64,000 bases of DNA from Marivivens geojensis (GCF_023540835.1 NZ_JALKCU010000001.1:1178001-1242000), one strand, 5' to 3'. Shown: positions 38,596 to 47,910, numbered from the stretch's first letter. Made by a program: numbers and translations. The notes: a model not told the origin generated them from the letters alone.

Positions 38596-40059
38596 TTAGG
38601 ACTTCAGTTCGAATCCCTTGGCGATCATATCGGTTGGTTTGATCGGATATTCACCCGAGAAACACGCGTCACAGAATTGCGGACAGGCGTTGTTGCGGCC
38701 CTCTGCGTGACCCGCTGCGCGGTAAAGACCGTCGAGTGAGATAAAGCGCAGGCTGTCGACACCGAGGTGTTCGCGCATTTCGTCTTCGGTCATTGTCGCA
38801 GCAATCAGTTTTTCCCGCTGCGGGGTGTCCACACCATAGAAGCACGGCCACGCGGTGGGTGGGGAGGCGATGCGGAAGTGCACCTCTGCCGCGCCCGCAT
38901 CGAGAAGCATATCCTTGATCTTGCGGGTCGTAGTGCCACGCACAACCGAGTCGTCCACAAGGATGATCCGTTTGCCAGCGATCAGCGCACGGTTCACGTT
39001 CAGTTTGAGACGAACACCCATGTTTCGGATCGCATCGGTCGGCTCGATAAATGTGCGGCCCATGTATTGGTTGCGGATGATGCCCATGCCGTAGGGAATG
39101 CCGCTCTCGTGGCTGAAACCAATCGCTGCTGGCGTGCCCGAATCTGGCACGGGACAAACGAGGTCTGCCTCTACAGGTGCTTCGCGAGCGAGCTCTACAC
39201 CGATCTGGCGGCGGGTCTCGTAAACCGAACGACCAGAGAGGATCGAGTCAGGACGTGAGAAGTAGACCTGTTCAAAGATACAGAAGCGTGGTTCCTGACG
39301 GCGGAAAGGGAAATGGCTCTGTACGCCGTCTTTGGCCGAAATGACGACCATTTCACCTGGTTCGATTTCACGGACGAATTCGGCGCCAATGATGTCGAGT
39401 GCACAAGTTTCTGACGACAGCGCCCAGCCATCACCGATTTTGCCCAAGACCAGCGGACGCACGCCCAGCGGGTCACGAACGCCCATCAGTTTCGTGCGGG
39501 TCATTGCCACGACGGAAAACGCGCCTTCGGCTTTGCGAAGTGCTTCTTCCATACGATCCGGAATATTGCGGCCCATAGAACGCGCCATCAGGTGAATGAT
39601 GCATTCAGAGTCCGAAGACGATTGGAAGATCGCGCCACGATCAATCAGGTCTCGGCGGAGCGCGGCTGCGTTGGTCAGGTTGCCGTTGTGCGCAATCGCA
39701 GCACCGCCCATCGAGAATTCGCCAAAGAACGGCTGAACGTCACGGATCGCGGTTTGACCTTTGTTGCCAGCAGTCGAATAGCGGACGTGACCGATCCCGA
39801 TGTTGCCAGGAAGGGTCTGAAGCAGCTCTGCACTGGTAAAGTTATCGCGGACATAGCCCATGCGACGCGCAGAGTTGAAACCGTGCTCTGCATCGTGCAC
39901 CACGATCCCGCCAGCCTCTTGGCCGCGGTGTTGCAGGGCATGGAGGCCAAGGGCGACAAAGTTGGCCGCATCGGCAACGCCGACAACGCCGAAAATCCCG
40001 CACTCCTCCTTTAGCTTGTCATCGTCAAAGGGGTGGGCGAGGGGCATCGTTCTGGACAC
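38596..40059 (-). CDS. purF: Amidophosphoribosyltransferase
   Basis: First committed step of purine synthesis: glutamine plus PRPP gives phosphoribosylamine. A short propeptide precedes the nucleophile Cys in EECGIFGVVG (Cys20 from GTG 40059, Cys16 from ATG 40047). The PRPP site reads IILVDDSVVRGTTT. Cysteines in RFCIFEQVYF, PCFYGVD and CDAC correspond to the [4Fe-4S] ligands of the Bacillus-type enzyme, which is processed and oxygen-sensitive. It follows cvpA, the usual partner. GGAG nine bases before GTG 40059 favours that start. A 9-bp hairpin occupies the leader. Confidence 0.95.
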   Translation of the reverse strand: MSRTMPLAHPFDDDKLKEECGIFGVVGVADAANFVALGLHALQHRGQEAGGIVVHDAEHGFNSARRMGYVRDNFTSAELLQTLPGNIGIGHVRYSTAGNKGQTAIRDVQPFFGEFSMGGAAIAHNGNLTNAAALRRDLIDRGAIFQSSSDSECIIHLMARSMGRNIPDRMEEALRKAEGAFSVVAMTRTKLMGVRDPLGVRPLVLGKIGDGWALSSETCALDIIGAEFVREIEPGEMVVISAKDGVQSHFPFRRQEPRFCIFEQVYFSRPDSILSGRSVYETRRQIGVELAREAPVEADLVCPVPDSGTPAAIGFSHESGIPYGMGIIRNQYMGRTFIEPTDAIRNMGVRLKLNVNRALIAGKRIILVDDSVVRGTTTRKIKDMLLDAGAAEVHFRIASPPTAWPCFYGVDTPQREKLIAATMTEDEMREHLGVDSLRFISLDGLYRAAGHAEGRNNACPQFCDACFSGEYPIKPTDMIAKGFELKS

Positions 40060-40094
40060 GAGTGTTTGCTCCGAATCCGATATGGGAAGGGTTC

Positions 40095-40119
40095 GCCCCC
40101 TGATAAGCGTTCAGGGGGC
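40095..40119. repeat. Perfect hairpin in the purF leader
   Basis: GCCCCCTGA (40095-40103) and TCAGGGGGC (40111-40119) pair perfectly around TAAGCGT. It lies between cvpA and purF, 36 bases before the GTG start, without a T-run. It may act as an RNA stability or processing element or as an operator. Confidence 0.6.
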
Positions 40120-40159
40120 CAGTGTCACGAAACTATCATACACTTTATGCGACGATAAT

Positions 40160-40711
40160 TTATTCGCAGGTTCCGAGAAGGTCGTTGTAGTGGCTGGTCA
40201 GCCAACCCAAGGCAGCTTCAGGGTCTTGCTCTTCGATCTGACCCGTCAGGTTGTTAAAGATTTTGGCCGAGCGACTGTCATCCACGATCGCCATGCCCTG
40301 CGAGGCAAGGATCGTGTTGTACAGAAAGAACGCGACAGCGATCAGGATGATTCCGCGCACCACGCCAAAGAGGAACCCGCCTGCCTGATCAAACGCGTCC
40401 AGAGCGGTGTTCCGCACCAGCGACGACAAGAGCGGCGTGAAGATCGAAAAAATCGCCAGAGCGACGGCAAAAACTGCGGCAAATCCGACGATAAGTTGCA
40501 ATTCGCAGCTGCTATCGATCAGACTGCCGATCACGGGAAGGTTTCCGACGAACACGCCGGCAGGCGCCGCAAAGCTGAACGCGACAACCGCAGCGGCAAT
40601 CCAGCCGAGGATCGACAGCGCTTCGCGGACGATGCCACGGCTATAGGCCAAGAGGGCCGAAACTACGATGACGATGGCAACAACGCCGTCGATAATGGTG
40701 AAACCGTCCAT
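40160..40711 (-). CDS. cvpA: CvpA family membrane protein
   Basis: A 183-residue protein with four hydrophobic helices (roughly 5-25, 30-50, 65-85, 105-125) and the family motif RGIVREALSILGWIAAAVVA near the start. Its C-terminus is polar. Colicin V production protein homologues are usually paired with purF, as here, and have been linked to purine-dependent surface growth and to envelope stress; the molecular role is not settled. Confidence 0.92.
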   Translation of the reverse strand: MDGFTIIDGVVAIVIVVSALLAYSRGIVREALSILGWIAAAVVAFSFAAPAGVFVGNLPVIGSLIDSSCELQLIVGFAAVFAVALAIFSIFTPLLSSLVRNTALDAFDQAGGFLFGVVRGIILIAVAFFLYNTILASQGMAIVDDSRSAKIFNNLTGQIEEQDPEAALGWLTSHYNDLLGTCE

Positions 40712-40719
40712 TTTGTCCC

Positions 40720-42096
40720 CTATACCGTCCCGTCTCGCGGGCCGAAAATGTCGTTCACGAAGCCAGAGAGGTCCTGCATCTGTTTCAAGTCCATCTCTGG
40801 TGCCGCTGCTCTTTTGGATAGGTGCGGCAGAATTGCCGACGTGAAACCAAGTTTTTGCGCTTCTTTCAACCGATTTTCGGCCTGAACCACCTGTCTGATG
40901 CTACCAGAGAGGCTAATCTCGCCAAAGATGACACAGTCAGACGGCAGCGCGGCATCTTCTCGTGCTGAAATGAGAGCAGCCGCGACCGCGAGGTCTGCCG
41001 CAGGTTCGGTGATCCGCATCCCGCCTGCGACATTCAGATAGACATCGAGCCCCGCAAAAGCGATCCCGCACCGCGATTCCAGAACCGCGAGGATCATGCC
41101 CAAACGTCCCCCATCCCAGCCGACGACCGACCGACGGGACTGTGGCGTTGGAGAGGGGGCGACGAGCGCTTGAATTTCGCAGAGCATGGGGCGCGATCCC
41201 TCAACGCCCGCGAACACCACTGAACCAGGGGTGGGTTTGCCACGTTCGGACAGAAACAAGGCGCTGGGGTTCTTCACCTCTACCAGTCCTTTTCCCGTCA
41301 TTTCGAAAACGCCAATCTCTGACGCTGGGCCAAAACGGTTTTTGACAGCCCGCAAAATACGGAACTGATGGCCGCGCTCGCCTTCGAAATAGAGGACTGT
41401 ATCGACCATATGTTCGACAACACGCGGCCCCGCGAGAGCGCCTTCTTTAGTGACGTGACCCACGAGGATCGTCGCGATTCCGCTCTTTTTAGAGAAGGTC
41501 ACGATCTCATGCGCCGAGGCCCGAACCTGACTGACCGACCCCGGCGCGCTGTCAACGGTATCGGCCCACATGGTTTGGATCGAGTCGATGATCACCAAAT
41601 CAGGCTGTTCGGCCTCAAGCGTGGTGAGGATATCGCGCAAGTTGGTTTCTGACGCGAGTTTGACGGGGCTTTTCTCGAGCCCCAACCGCCGCGCACGCAT
41701 CTGGACCTGAGCCGCCGATTCCTCGCCCGAGATGTAGACGACCTTTAGACCATTGCGGGCAAAACGAGCGGCAGCCTGAAGAAGCAGAGTGGATTTCCCG
41801 ATCCCTGGGTCGCCGCCAACCAAAATCGCCGAGGCCTTAACCAAGCCACCGCCAAGCACGCGGTCCAACTCTGCCACGCCCGCTTCTGTGCGGGGCGGTT
41901 CGGCCTCTTGAGCGGCAAGATCGGTGAGGGCGATTGTTTGTCCTCGCCGACCAGAGAGGCTCTTGCTCCCGTGGCTGGTGGCGAGTGGTTTTTGTTCACT
42001 GATCGTGTTCCACGCACCGCAGGCGTCACAACGGCCAGACCATTTTGTGGAACTCGCGCCGCAGTCGGAACAGATGAAATTGGGTTCTTTTGCCAT
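40720..42096 (-). CDS. radA: DNA repair protein RadA
   Basis: A 458-residue branch-migration ATPase that supports recombination. Visible parts: an N-terminal zinc finger CSDCGASSTKWSGRCDACG, a RecA-like core with GDPGIGKST, the RadA-specific KNRFGP motif, and a C-terminal Lon-protease-like domain (GLDVYLNVAGGMRITEPAAD). ATG 42096 is preceded by AAGGCGAG. cvpA and purF follow on the same strand within 10 and 100 bases. Confidence 0.96.
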   Translation of the reverse strand: MAKEPNFICSDCGASSTKWSGRCDACGAWNTISEQKPLATSHGSKSLSGRRGQTIALTDLAAQEAEPPRTEAGVAELDRVLGGGLVKASAILVGGDPGIGKSTLLLQAAARFARNGLKVVYISGEESAAQVQMRARRLGLEKSPVKLASETNLRDILTTLEAEQPDLVIIDSIQTMWADTVDSAPGSVSQVRASAHEIVTFSKKSGIATILVGHVTKEGALAGPRVVEHMVDTVLYFEGERGHQFRILRAVKNRFGPASEIGVFEMTGKGLVEVKNPSALFLSERGKPTPGSVVFAGVEGSRPMLCEIQALVAPSPTPQSRRSVVGWDGGRLGMILAVLESRCGIAFAGLDVYLNVAGGMRITEPAADLAVAAALISAREDAALPSDCVIFGEISLSGSIRQVVQAENRLKEAQKLGFTSAILPHLSKRAAAPEMDLKQMQDLSGFVNDIFGPRDGTV

Positions 42097-42139
42097 GCTC
42101 GCCTTGTCCCTTATTCGACCCGCCACAGCAACGAAAAAG

Positions 42140-42589
42140 TCAGTCTTTGTGCGGGACGAGCGCGATCAAAACCGATGCAATCACACAGCCCGAAAACAGA
42201 TAGAGCCCCCATGCGGTTTCCAATCGCCCGACGCCCACGCCTTTTACGATCACCACGTAAAGCGCCAGCAGGAAAACATCGGCCATGGCCAGTTTACCCA
42301 GCCACATCAGGACAGGCTTCACGCGTGTGTCGAGCAAGCCAAAGTGGAGTAGTGCCAGTCCGATGGTTTTTAGATAGGGCGCAAAAATCGCTAGGACGGT
42401 CACTAGTAGCGCCAGGTAAACATCCGTTTCCCAGAGACTTTGTAGACCAGACACGACCGAGATTTCATGTGTTCCGAAGAGTGGCAAAAAGCCCGCACGC
42501 ATCAAAGGCGCGAACCACGCCAGCGGGAAGAGAACCAACAGGCAAAGGTTGGCGAATTTGGCGAGAGAACTGGTGCGAGAAACTGTCAT
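42140..42589 (-). CDS. PqiA-like four-helix membrane protein
   Basis: A 149-residue protein with four hydrophobic helices and the KFANLCLLVLFPLAWFAPLM, then VLMWLGKLAMADVFLLALYV pattern that matches one half of paraquat-inducible protein A. The Cys-rich rubredoxin-like knuckles of full-length PqiA are missing, so it is a single-domain version. PqiA works with MCE-type lipid transport (PqiB) in other bacteria. No pqiB is adjacent, but mlaE-mlaF are 2 kb upstream. Confidence 0.8.
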   Translation of the reverse strand: MTVSRTSSLAKFANLCLLVLFPLAWFAPLMRAGFLPLFGTHEISVVSGLQSLWETDVYLALLVTVLAIFAPYLKTIGLALLHFGLLDTRVKPVLMWLGKLAMADVFLLALYVVIVKGVGVGRLETAWGLYLFSGCVIASVLIALVPHKD

Positions 42590-42628
42590 ATCCGATGAAG
42601 TGGCCAGAGCGCCCCAATTTGGCAAGCG

Positions 42629-43402
42629 TTATTCTGCTGCCGGCTTGGCCGTCATTGGGACCACATTGGTTTCAGGTTCTTCAATTTCTTCCTGCTCGAA
42701 CCCATAACCGAGGGTCGGCAGCACGGCTTGAAGTTTATCGTCGAGACGGGCCAGTTGGTTGGCGATCACGCTCTCTTCGGTATCGAGTTGCTGCGCCCAT
42801 TTTTCGATTTCCTGACAGGTGTGCAGGGCTTCAATGATCTGGCGTTGTTGCCGCTCAACCTCTTCTTGGCGCTGGCGCAGGAAGGTACGTGCATGGGCGA
42901 CTTTTTCGTCGGAATAGATGTCGGCCAGACCTCTGGACCTCTCGCTCATTTGTGCGGCGACAGTCAAAATATCGCTTTCCAGATCGGATAGATCAGGGTG
43001 GTCGCGCATGAATTGTATGCGTTCGCGCACGGCATCAAATTCTGACGACATGGTAAATACGCCCTCACGGTCAGCGGCATGGCAGCGGTAATAAGCGCGG
43101 GCAACGTCGTCCATATTGATGCGAAAATTCCGATGCGATTTTTCCAGTGACATGATGCGGCCATTGGCGGGGGCAAAGAACATCATCGAAAAAAGGAACG
43201 CCGTGATGGCCAACTGGATATACATGCCCGCGTCTTCGATCTGAATATCGCCGAATGCCACGGATGCAGTGAGCCAAGGCGCGAGGTCGAAGGCACACAT
43301 CACTGTGTAGCCGACCACGAAAGCGGACATCAGAACCAAAACCAAAAATGAAAACGCATGAAATGTGCGGACAAATAAGCCCGATGCAGCCGTAAAATTC
43401 AT
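42629..43402 (-). CDS. Membrane-anchored coiled-coil protein
   Basis: A 257-residue protein with two N-terminal membrane helices (about 14-38 and 58-78) and a cytoplasmic helical region rich in Glu, Gln and Arg (about 90-235), including SERSRGLADIYSDEKVAHAR then TFLRQRQEEVERQQRQI. Relatives in Rhodobacteraceae are often labelled DNA repair protein, but I see no nuclease, ATPase or DNA-binding motif that supports it. It looks more like a structural coiled coil. ATG 43402 has GGGGAAG upstream, and a TATAAT box lies about 30 bases before it. Confidence 0.75.
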   Translation of the reverse strand: MNFTAASGLFVRTFHAFSFLVLVLMSAFVVGYTVMCAFDLAPWLTASVAFGDIQIEDAGMYIQLAITAFLFSMMFFAPANGRIMSLEKSHRNFRINMDDVARAYYRCHAADREGVFTMSSEFDAVRERIQFMRDHPDLSDLESDILTVAAQMSERSRGLADIYSDEKVAHARTFLRQRQEEVERQQRQIIEALHTCQEIEKWAQQLDTEESVIANQLARLDDKLQAVLPTLGYGFEQEEIEEPETNVVPMTAKPAAE

Positions 43403-43430
43403 AACTCGGCTTCCCCAAAAACCTCGTTGC

Positions 43431-43436
43431 ATTATA
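43431..43436 (-). promoter_or_regulatory. Consensus -10 box upstream of the coiled-coil gene
   Basis: On the minus strand TATAAT occupies 43436-43431, 28 bases before the ATG at 43402. No good -35 hexamer is at the right distance, so this is tentative. The rest of the 236-base gap to mlaF holds only a 7-bp inverted repeat, CAGCCGC (43567-43573) and GCGGCTG (43596-43602), with no T-run. Confidence 0.35.
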
Positions 43437-43638
43437 CCTTAAAGGATAGGTTAATTATTCCATGTGGGCGAAGGATTTTGTCATGAAATGGGCAAAATCG
43501 ATTGGATTGCTGGATAATCGCGTATTGGGTGTGTGATTGTTTCCATTTCCTGCACAGTTTGCAGCGCAGCCGCGAAACACTACTCACTTCGGCGAGCGGC
43601 TGTTTCCAATCCGACCGCGACGCGTCTTTCCGATTCGA

Positions 43639-44385
43639 TCAGCGCAGGGTTTCGATGGGACCTGAAGCACGACCGTGGATGAATTGATCGACGTAAGGGT
43701 CGTTGCTGTGATCCAGATCGGCAATCGGACCTTCCCAGCGGATTTTACCCCGATGTAGCATCGCCACCCGATCCGAAATTGCCCGAACGCTGGTCATGTC
43801 ATGGGTGATGGTGATCGCAGTCGCGCCCATCTCAACCACAATTTCGCGGATCAAGTCATTGATCACGCCCGACATAATCGGATCGAGTCCGGTGGTTGGT
43901 TCGTCGAAAAAGATAATCTCGGGTGAGGCGGCAATCGCCCGCGCAAGGCTGACCCGTTTTTGCATGCCGCCCGACAGTTCTGCGGGTAGACGATCCGCTA
44001 CATCGGGACCCAGTCCCACGCGGCGTAGTTTTTCGATGGCGATTTCGCGGGCTTCTGCTTTGGGGCGTTTCAACGCGCCGCGCATCAGACGAAAGGCGAC
44101 GTTTTGCCAGACGGGGAGGCTGTCGAATAGCGCGCCGCCCTGAAACAACATCCCGAACCGAGCTAGGAACGCATCACGTGGCTGGCGGGTGACGTCGACG
44201 CCGTCAACTTCGATCACGCCACTGTCGGGTGTCACAAGGCCAAGAACGGATTTGATCAAGACGGACTTCCCCGTGCCCGACCCACCGATGACGACCATAG
44301 ATTTACCCTTAGGCACGTGCAGATCAACGCCACGCAGGACGTCGTTACTGCCAAAGGATTTATGAACGTCAGTGAGCCGGATCAT
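43639..44385 (-). CDS. mlaF: Phospholipid transport ABC ATPase MlaF-like
   Basis: A 248-residue ATPase with GGSGTGKSVLIKSVLGL (Walker A), LSGGMQKRVSLARAIA (signature; SGGMQKR is typical of MlaF/Ttg2A), IIFFDEPTTGLDP (Walker B) and TITHDM. It should power transport of phospholipids between inner and outer membrane with MlaE. The ATG at 44385 overlaps the mlaE stop by four bases. Confidence 0.92.
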   Translation of the reverse strand: MIRLTDVHKSFGSNDVLRGVDLHVPKGKSMVVIGGSGTGKSVLIKSVLGLVTPDSGVIEVDGVDVTRQPRDAFLARFGMLFQGGALFDSLPVWQNVAFRLMRGALKRPKAEAREIAIEKLRRVGLGPDVADRLPAELSGGMQKRVSLARAIAASPEIIFFDEPTTGLDPIMSGVINDLIREIVVEMGATAITITHDMTSVRAISDRVAMLHRGKIRWEGPIADLDHSNDPYVDQFIHGRASGPIETLR

Positions 44386-45158
44386 GCGGAAAAGAAGGCC
44401 TGTGTGAGAATGAAGTTCGAAGCGAGGATCAAGATCGCCGCTGCAACAACAGAGGTTTTCGTGGCGCTGCCCACGCCTTGGGCGCCGCGACCAGAATTCA
44501 TACCGTAGTAGCACCCCATCAGTGCGGCGATGAAACCGAACACGCCGCCTTTGATCAGAGATGAGAAAATATCCATGAATTCAAGGAAGTCAGCGGTATT
44601 TTTGATATATGTCGAGGCGTTAAAGCCCAGCGTTTCGGTGGCAACAAGATAGCCACCCAGAATACCGATGGTATCGCCGATCCCTACTAGAACAGGCATG
44701 ACGAGCGTAGCGGCCAGAACGCGCGGTAGGGTCAGATACTTCATCGGGTTCGTTGACAGCGTAACCAGCGCGTCGATCTGTTCGGTCACACGCATCGTCG
44801 CGATTTCGGCCGCAACAGAGGATGTGACCCGTGCCGCGATCATAAGACCTACCAGAACTGGCCCCAATTCTCGGACCATCCCGATCGCGACGATCTGAGG
44901 CACCACGGCTTCGGCACTGAAACGTGCGCCACCTGCGTAAATCTGGAGCGCGAGGGCGCCGCCTGTGAACAGGGCAGTTAGCCCAACAACAGGCAGAGAA
45001 TAGAACCCGATTTGGATCAGGGCCGTGCCCAATTCACGCGGGTAAAACGGGGGCCGCACAAGGTGGCTGATCGTTTCCCCAGAGAACAAAGCCAGCCGAC
45101 CGACAAAGGCCAAAGCCCCAAGAACAGCACGACCGAGGGCAGCAATCGGATTGGTCAC
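44382..45158 (-). CDS. mlaE: Phospholipid transport permease MlaE-like
   Basis: A 258-residue integral membrane permease. It shows the family motifs VVPQIVAIGMVRELGPVLVG and ARVTSSVAAEIATMRVTEQI (the EQxxAL region), then GGVFGFIAALMGCYYG. It overlaps both alr and mlaF by four bases. The substrate-binding MCE protein (mlaD) is not beside it in this window. Confidence 0.93.
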   Translation of the reverse strand: MTNPIAALGRAVLGALAFVGRLALFSGETISHLVRPPFYPRELGTALIQIGFYSLPVVGLTALFTGGALALQIYAGGARFSAEAVVPQIVAIGMVRELGPVLVGLMIAARVTSSVAAEIATMRVTEQIDALVTLSTNPMKYLTLPRVLAATLVMPVLVGIGDTIGILGGYLVATETLGFNASTYIKNTADFLEFMDIFSSLIKGGVFGFIAALMGCYYGMNSGRGAQGVGSATKTSVVAAAILILASNFILTQAFFSA

Positions 45159-46192
45159 GATAGATAGGTCCGTTTGTAACGGCCCCCCAGCGAGGTCAGG
45201 ATTTCATACCCGATGGTACCCCCAATATCGGCGAGGTCATCGACAGTTTGTTGCGGGCAAAGGAGGCTGAGCGCGTCTGGTGCCTCATCAAGGTCAGTGA
45301 CATCGACGGTGATCAGGTCCATTGATACGCGCCCGACGATGGGGCACGGGATCGAACCCGCCCAGAGCTTTGTATTCTTATTCGACAGCGACCGCAGGAT
45401 GCCATCGGCATAACCACCTGAAACGGTTGCGATTTTGCTGTCACGTGCGGCTTGCCAAGAATTGCCGTAACCTACGACTTCGCCTTCTGTCAGGTCGCGG
45501 ATTTGGATCACAGGTAGGTCAAGTTTGACGACGGGGGACGCATCGGTGAAGGGCAGGCCGCCATACATCCCGATCCCGGGGCGCGTGACGTCGAAATGAT
45601 AATCCTTGCCCAGTAGGATACCGCCCGTAGCAGAGAGCGAGCGTGGCACATTCACGCCGTCCGTCATCTTACGGAAGGTTTCCAGCTGGTAGGCATTCAT
45701 TGGGTGATCTGGTTCATCGGCACAAGCCAGATGGCTCATGATCAGGGCAGGGGATTGGGCCATCACGATGGACGCGACCGCCGACCATTCCGACCATTCC
45801 ATGCCCAGACGGTTCATGCCCGTGTCAAGCTGGACGCCAAAGGACTTACCTGGGAGCGATTCAAACTGGCGCGTCAATTGGTCGAGCGAGTTGATCATCG
45901 GGATCAGATCAAGCTGGAGGATGGCATCGGTATCGCCCGCCATATGCCCGCCGAACACGTGGATCAGCGCATCGGGGCCAACGGCCTGACGGACCTTTGC
46001 ACCTTCTTCGACGGATGCAACAAAGAACCTATTTGCGCCTGCAGTTTTGAGCGCGGCGGCAACGCGGTCGGACGAAAGTCCGTAACCGTCTGCTTTGACG
46101 ACCGCACCTGTTTCGGCGTCAGACATCGCTGCCAAGGCACGCCAGTTCGAAACCAGCGCATTCAGATCAATATGTAGAGAACCAGTAGCCAT
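45155..46192 (-). CDS. alr: Alanine racemase
   Basis: A 345-residue PLP enzyme converting L-alanine to D-alanine for peptidoglycan. The PLP lysine is in VVKADGYGL near the start, and the second-base region reads SGGYADG. The protein begins SLHIDLNALVSNWRAL, the usual start of the family, at ATG 46192. It lies 44 bases from dnaB and overlaps mlaE by four bases. Confidence 0.93.
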   Translation of the reverse strand: MATGSLHIDLNALVSNWRALAAMSDAETGAVVKADGYGLSSDRVAAALKTAGANRFFVASVEEGAKVRQAVGPDALIHVFGGHMAGDTDAILQLDLIPMINSLDQLTRQFESLPGKSFGVQLDTGMNRLGMEWSEWSAVASIVMAQSPALIMSHLACADEPDHPMNAYQLETFRKMTDGVNVPRSLSATGGILLGKDYHFDVTRPGIGMYGGLPFTDASPVVKLDLPVIQIRDLTEGEVVGYGNSWQAARDSKIATVSGGYADGILRSLSNKNTKLWAGSIPCPIVGRVSMDLITVDVTDLDEAPDALSLLCPQQTVDDLADIGGTIGYEILTSLGGRYKRTYLS

Positions 46193-46235
46193 GGGCGTCT
46201 TGTGCTGCGCCGTTGCCCGCAGGGCAAGAGAAAAA

Positions 46236-47726
46236 TCAGTAACCGTCCTCTGCGCCTTGCTGCCAAGGTTTGACGAGGTTGCCAAAGCGGGTGAAGCGAC
46301 CTTCGAACGACAGGTCAACAGTGCCAATCGGACCGTGACGCTGTTTGCCGATGATGACCTCAGCTTTGCCGTGCAGACGGTTCATCCGATCCTGCCATTC
46401 GGCAAAGTTCGGGCTATCCTCGGACGGTTTCTCGCGTTCCACGTAATATTCTTCACGGAACACGAACATAACAACGTCGGCGTCCTGCTCGATCGACCCA
46501 GATTCACGAAGGTCGGACAGCTGCGGGCGTTTATCGTCGCGGCTTTCAACGGTACGGCTGAGCTGAGACAAGGCGACCACGGGGATTTGCAGTTCTTTCG
46601 CAATCGCTTTGAGGCCCATCGAAATCTCACCGATTTCTTGAACGCGGTTGTCACCGCGACCTGTGCCGCGCAAAAGCTGAAGATAGTCGACGATCAGAAC
46701 GTCGAGGCCATGTTGCCGTTTCAGGCGACGCGCCCGCGCAGCCACCTGTGAAATCGGCAGAGCAGGGGTGTCGTCGATGAACAACGGGCAGCTTTCCAGT
46801 GCCTTTGCCGCCTCAACAAACCGACGGAATTCCTGTTCGGTCATGTCGCCGCGACGGATTTGTTCCGATGGAACCTCGGAGGCCTCAGACAGAATACGCG
46901 CAGCGAGCTGTTCCGCGCTCATCTCGAGGCTGAAGAAGCCAACAACGCCGCCTTCAATCGCACCCTCGGACCCGTCTGGCTTACGGCCTTTTTTGTAGGC
47001 CTTTGCGATGTTGAAGGCTACGTTCGTCGCGAGCGAGGTTTTACCCATCGACGGACGACCCGCGAGGATCAAAAGGTCGGACGGGTGCAGACCGCCTAGT
47101 TTCTTGTCCAGATCAATCAGACCCGTCGAGATACCCGACAGGCCACCATCACGCTGGTATGCTGCGTTCGCAGTGTTCAAGGCTTCTGTTACAGCCTTCA
47201 CGAAAGAGGTAAAGCCGCCTTCCGAGTTGCCCTTTTCCGCCAAGGAATAGAGCGCCTGTTCCGCCATCACGATTTGTTCGTTGGCCTCTGTGCCGACTTC
47301 AACCTTCGTCGCACGGTCCGCGATGTCTTTGCCGACCTTGATCAATTCGCGGCGCACGGCGAGGTCATGGATCAGCTGCGCATAGTCCCGTGCCGCAAAG
47401 GCCGAGATTGCGGAACCCGCGAGTTTGACGAGGTATGCAGGACCGCCAAGTTCCTGCAGGCCTGCGTCGTCCTTGAGGTAGGTTTTCAGCGTAACAGGCG
47501 AGGCGAGAGCGTTCATCGAAATCCGCGCTTTGGCGGTTTCGAAAATGCGGCGGTGGACGGGATCGTAGAAGTGATCCTCGGTGATCACAGCTGCGATTTT
47601 GTCGAAGATTTCGTTGTTCGTCAGGATCGCGCCGAGAAGCTGTTGTTCAGCCTCAATCGAATGCGGGATTGGGTCTTCCGCTGCCGCTTCGACCCCTGTT
47701 GCGTTGAATGCTGTAAGTTCGTTCAT
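46236..47726 (-). CDS. dnaB: Replicative DNA helicase
   Basis: A 496-residue hexameric fork helicase. The N-terminal domain begins PHSIEAEQQLLGAIL, and the RecA-like domain shows GRPSMGKTSLATNVA (Walker A), FFSLEMSAEQLAARI, VDYLQLLRG (Walker B) and LSQLSRTVE. I use ATG 47726; an in-frame GTG at 47741 with AGGGCAG upstream is possible. No intein is present. alr follows downstream. Confidence 0.95.
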   Translation of the reverse strand: MNELTAFNATGVEAAAEDPIPHSIEAEQQLLGAILTNNEIFDKIAAVITEDHFYDPVHRRIFETAKARISMNALASPVTLKTYLKDDAGLQELGGPAYLVKLAGSAISAFAARDYAQLIHDLAVRRELIKVGKDIADRATKVEVGTEANEQIVMAEQALYSLAEKGNSEGGFTSFVKAVTEALNTANAAYQRDGGLSGISTGLIDLDKKLGGLHPSDLLILAGRPSMGKTSLATNVAFNIAKAYKKGRKPDGSEGAIEGGVVGFFSLEMSAEQLAARILSEASEVPSEQIRRGDMTEQEFRRFVEAAKALESCPLFIDDTPALPISQVAARARRLKRQHGLDVLIVDYLQLLRGTGRGDNRVQEIGEISMGLKAIAKELQIPVVALSQLSRTVESRDDKRPQLSDLRESGSIEQDADVVMFVFREEYYVEREKPSEDSPNFAEWQDRMNRLHGKAEVIIGKQRHGPIGTVDLSFEGRFTRFGNLVKPWQQGAEDGY

Positions 47727-47765
47727 TGTTATTGCACCCAAACTGCCCTGAAACCTGATCCAAGT

Positions 47766-47794
47766 GTGATAGCCAATTCAGCCGTGAAGGGCAA
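47766..47794 (-). promoter_or_regulatory. Candidate promoter of dnaB
   Basis: On the minus strand TTGCCC (47794-47789) and TATCAC (47771-47766) are 17 bases apart, about 40 bases before the dnaB start. It lies in the 193-base gap between dnaB and pyrE. Confidence 0.5.
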
Positions 47795-47883
47795 AATGTA
47801 TAACCCTGTGGATGGCCTGTGGGTATCCTTGGTGCCTACTTTATCTGGTTGGGGCGCAAAATGCGACACCCATATCTGGATAG

Positions 47884-47910
47884 AAAAAGGGCGGCAGTTT
47901 CCTGCCGCCC
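47884..47910 (-). terminator. Rho-independent terminator of pyrE
   Basis: On the minus strand GGGCGGCAG (47910-47902), loop GAAA, CTGCCGCCC (47897-47889) and five T. A nine-base perfect stem ten bases past the pyrE stop. Confidence 0.92.

Noticed and set aside
43403-43638. Possible 61-codon frame at 43502-43687
   Set aside because: Overlaps mlaF on the other strand, has no ribosome site and no plausible protein character. Apart from a -10 box and a 7-bp inverted repeat, the gap shows nothing.
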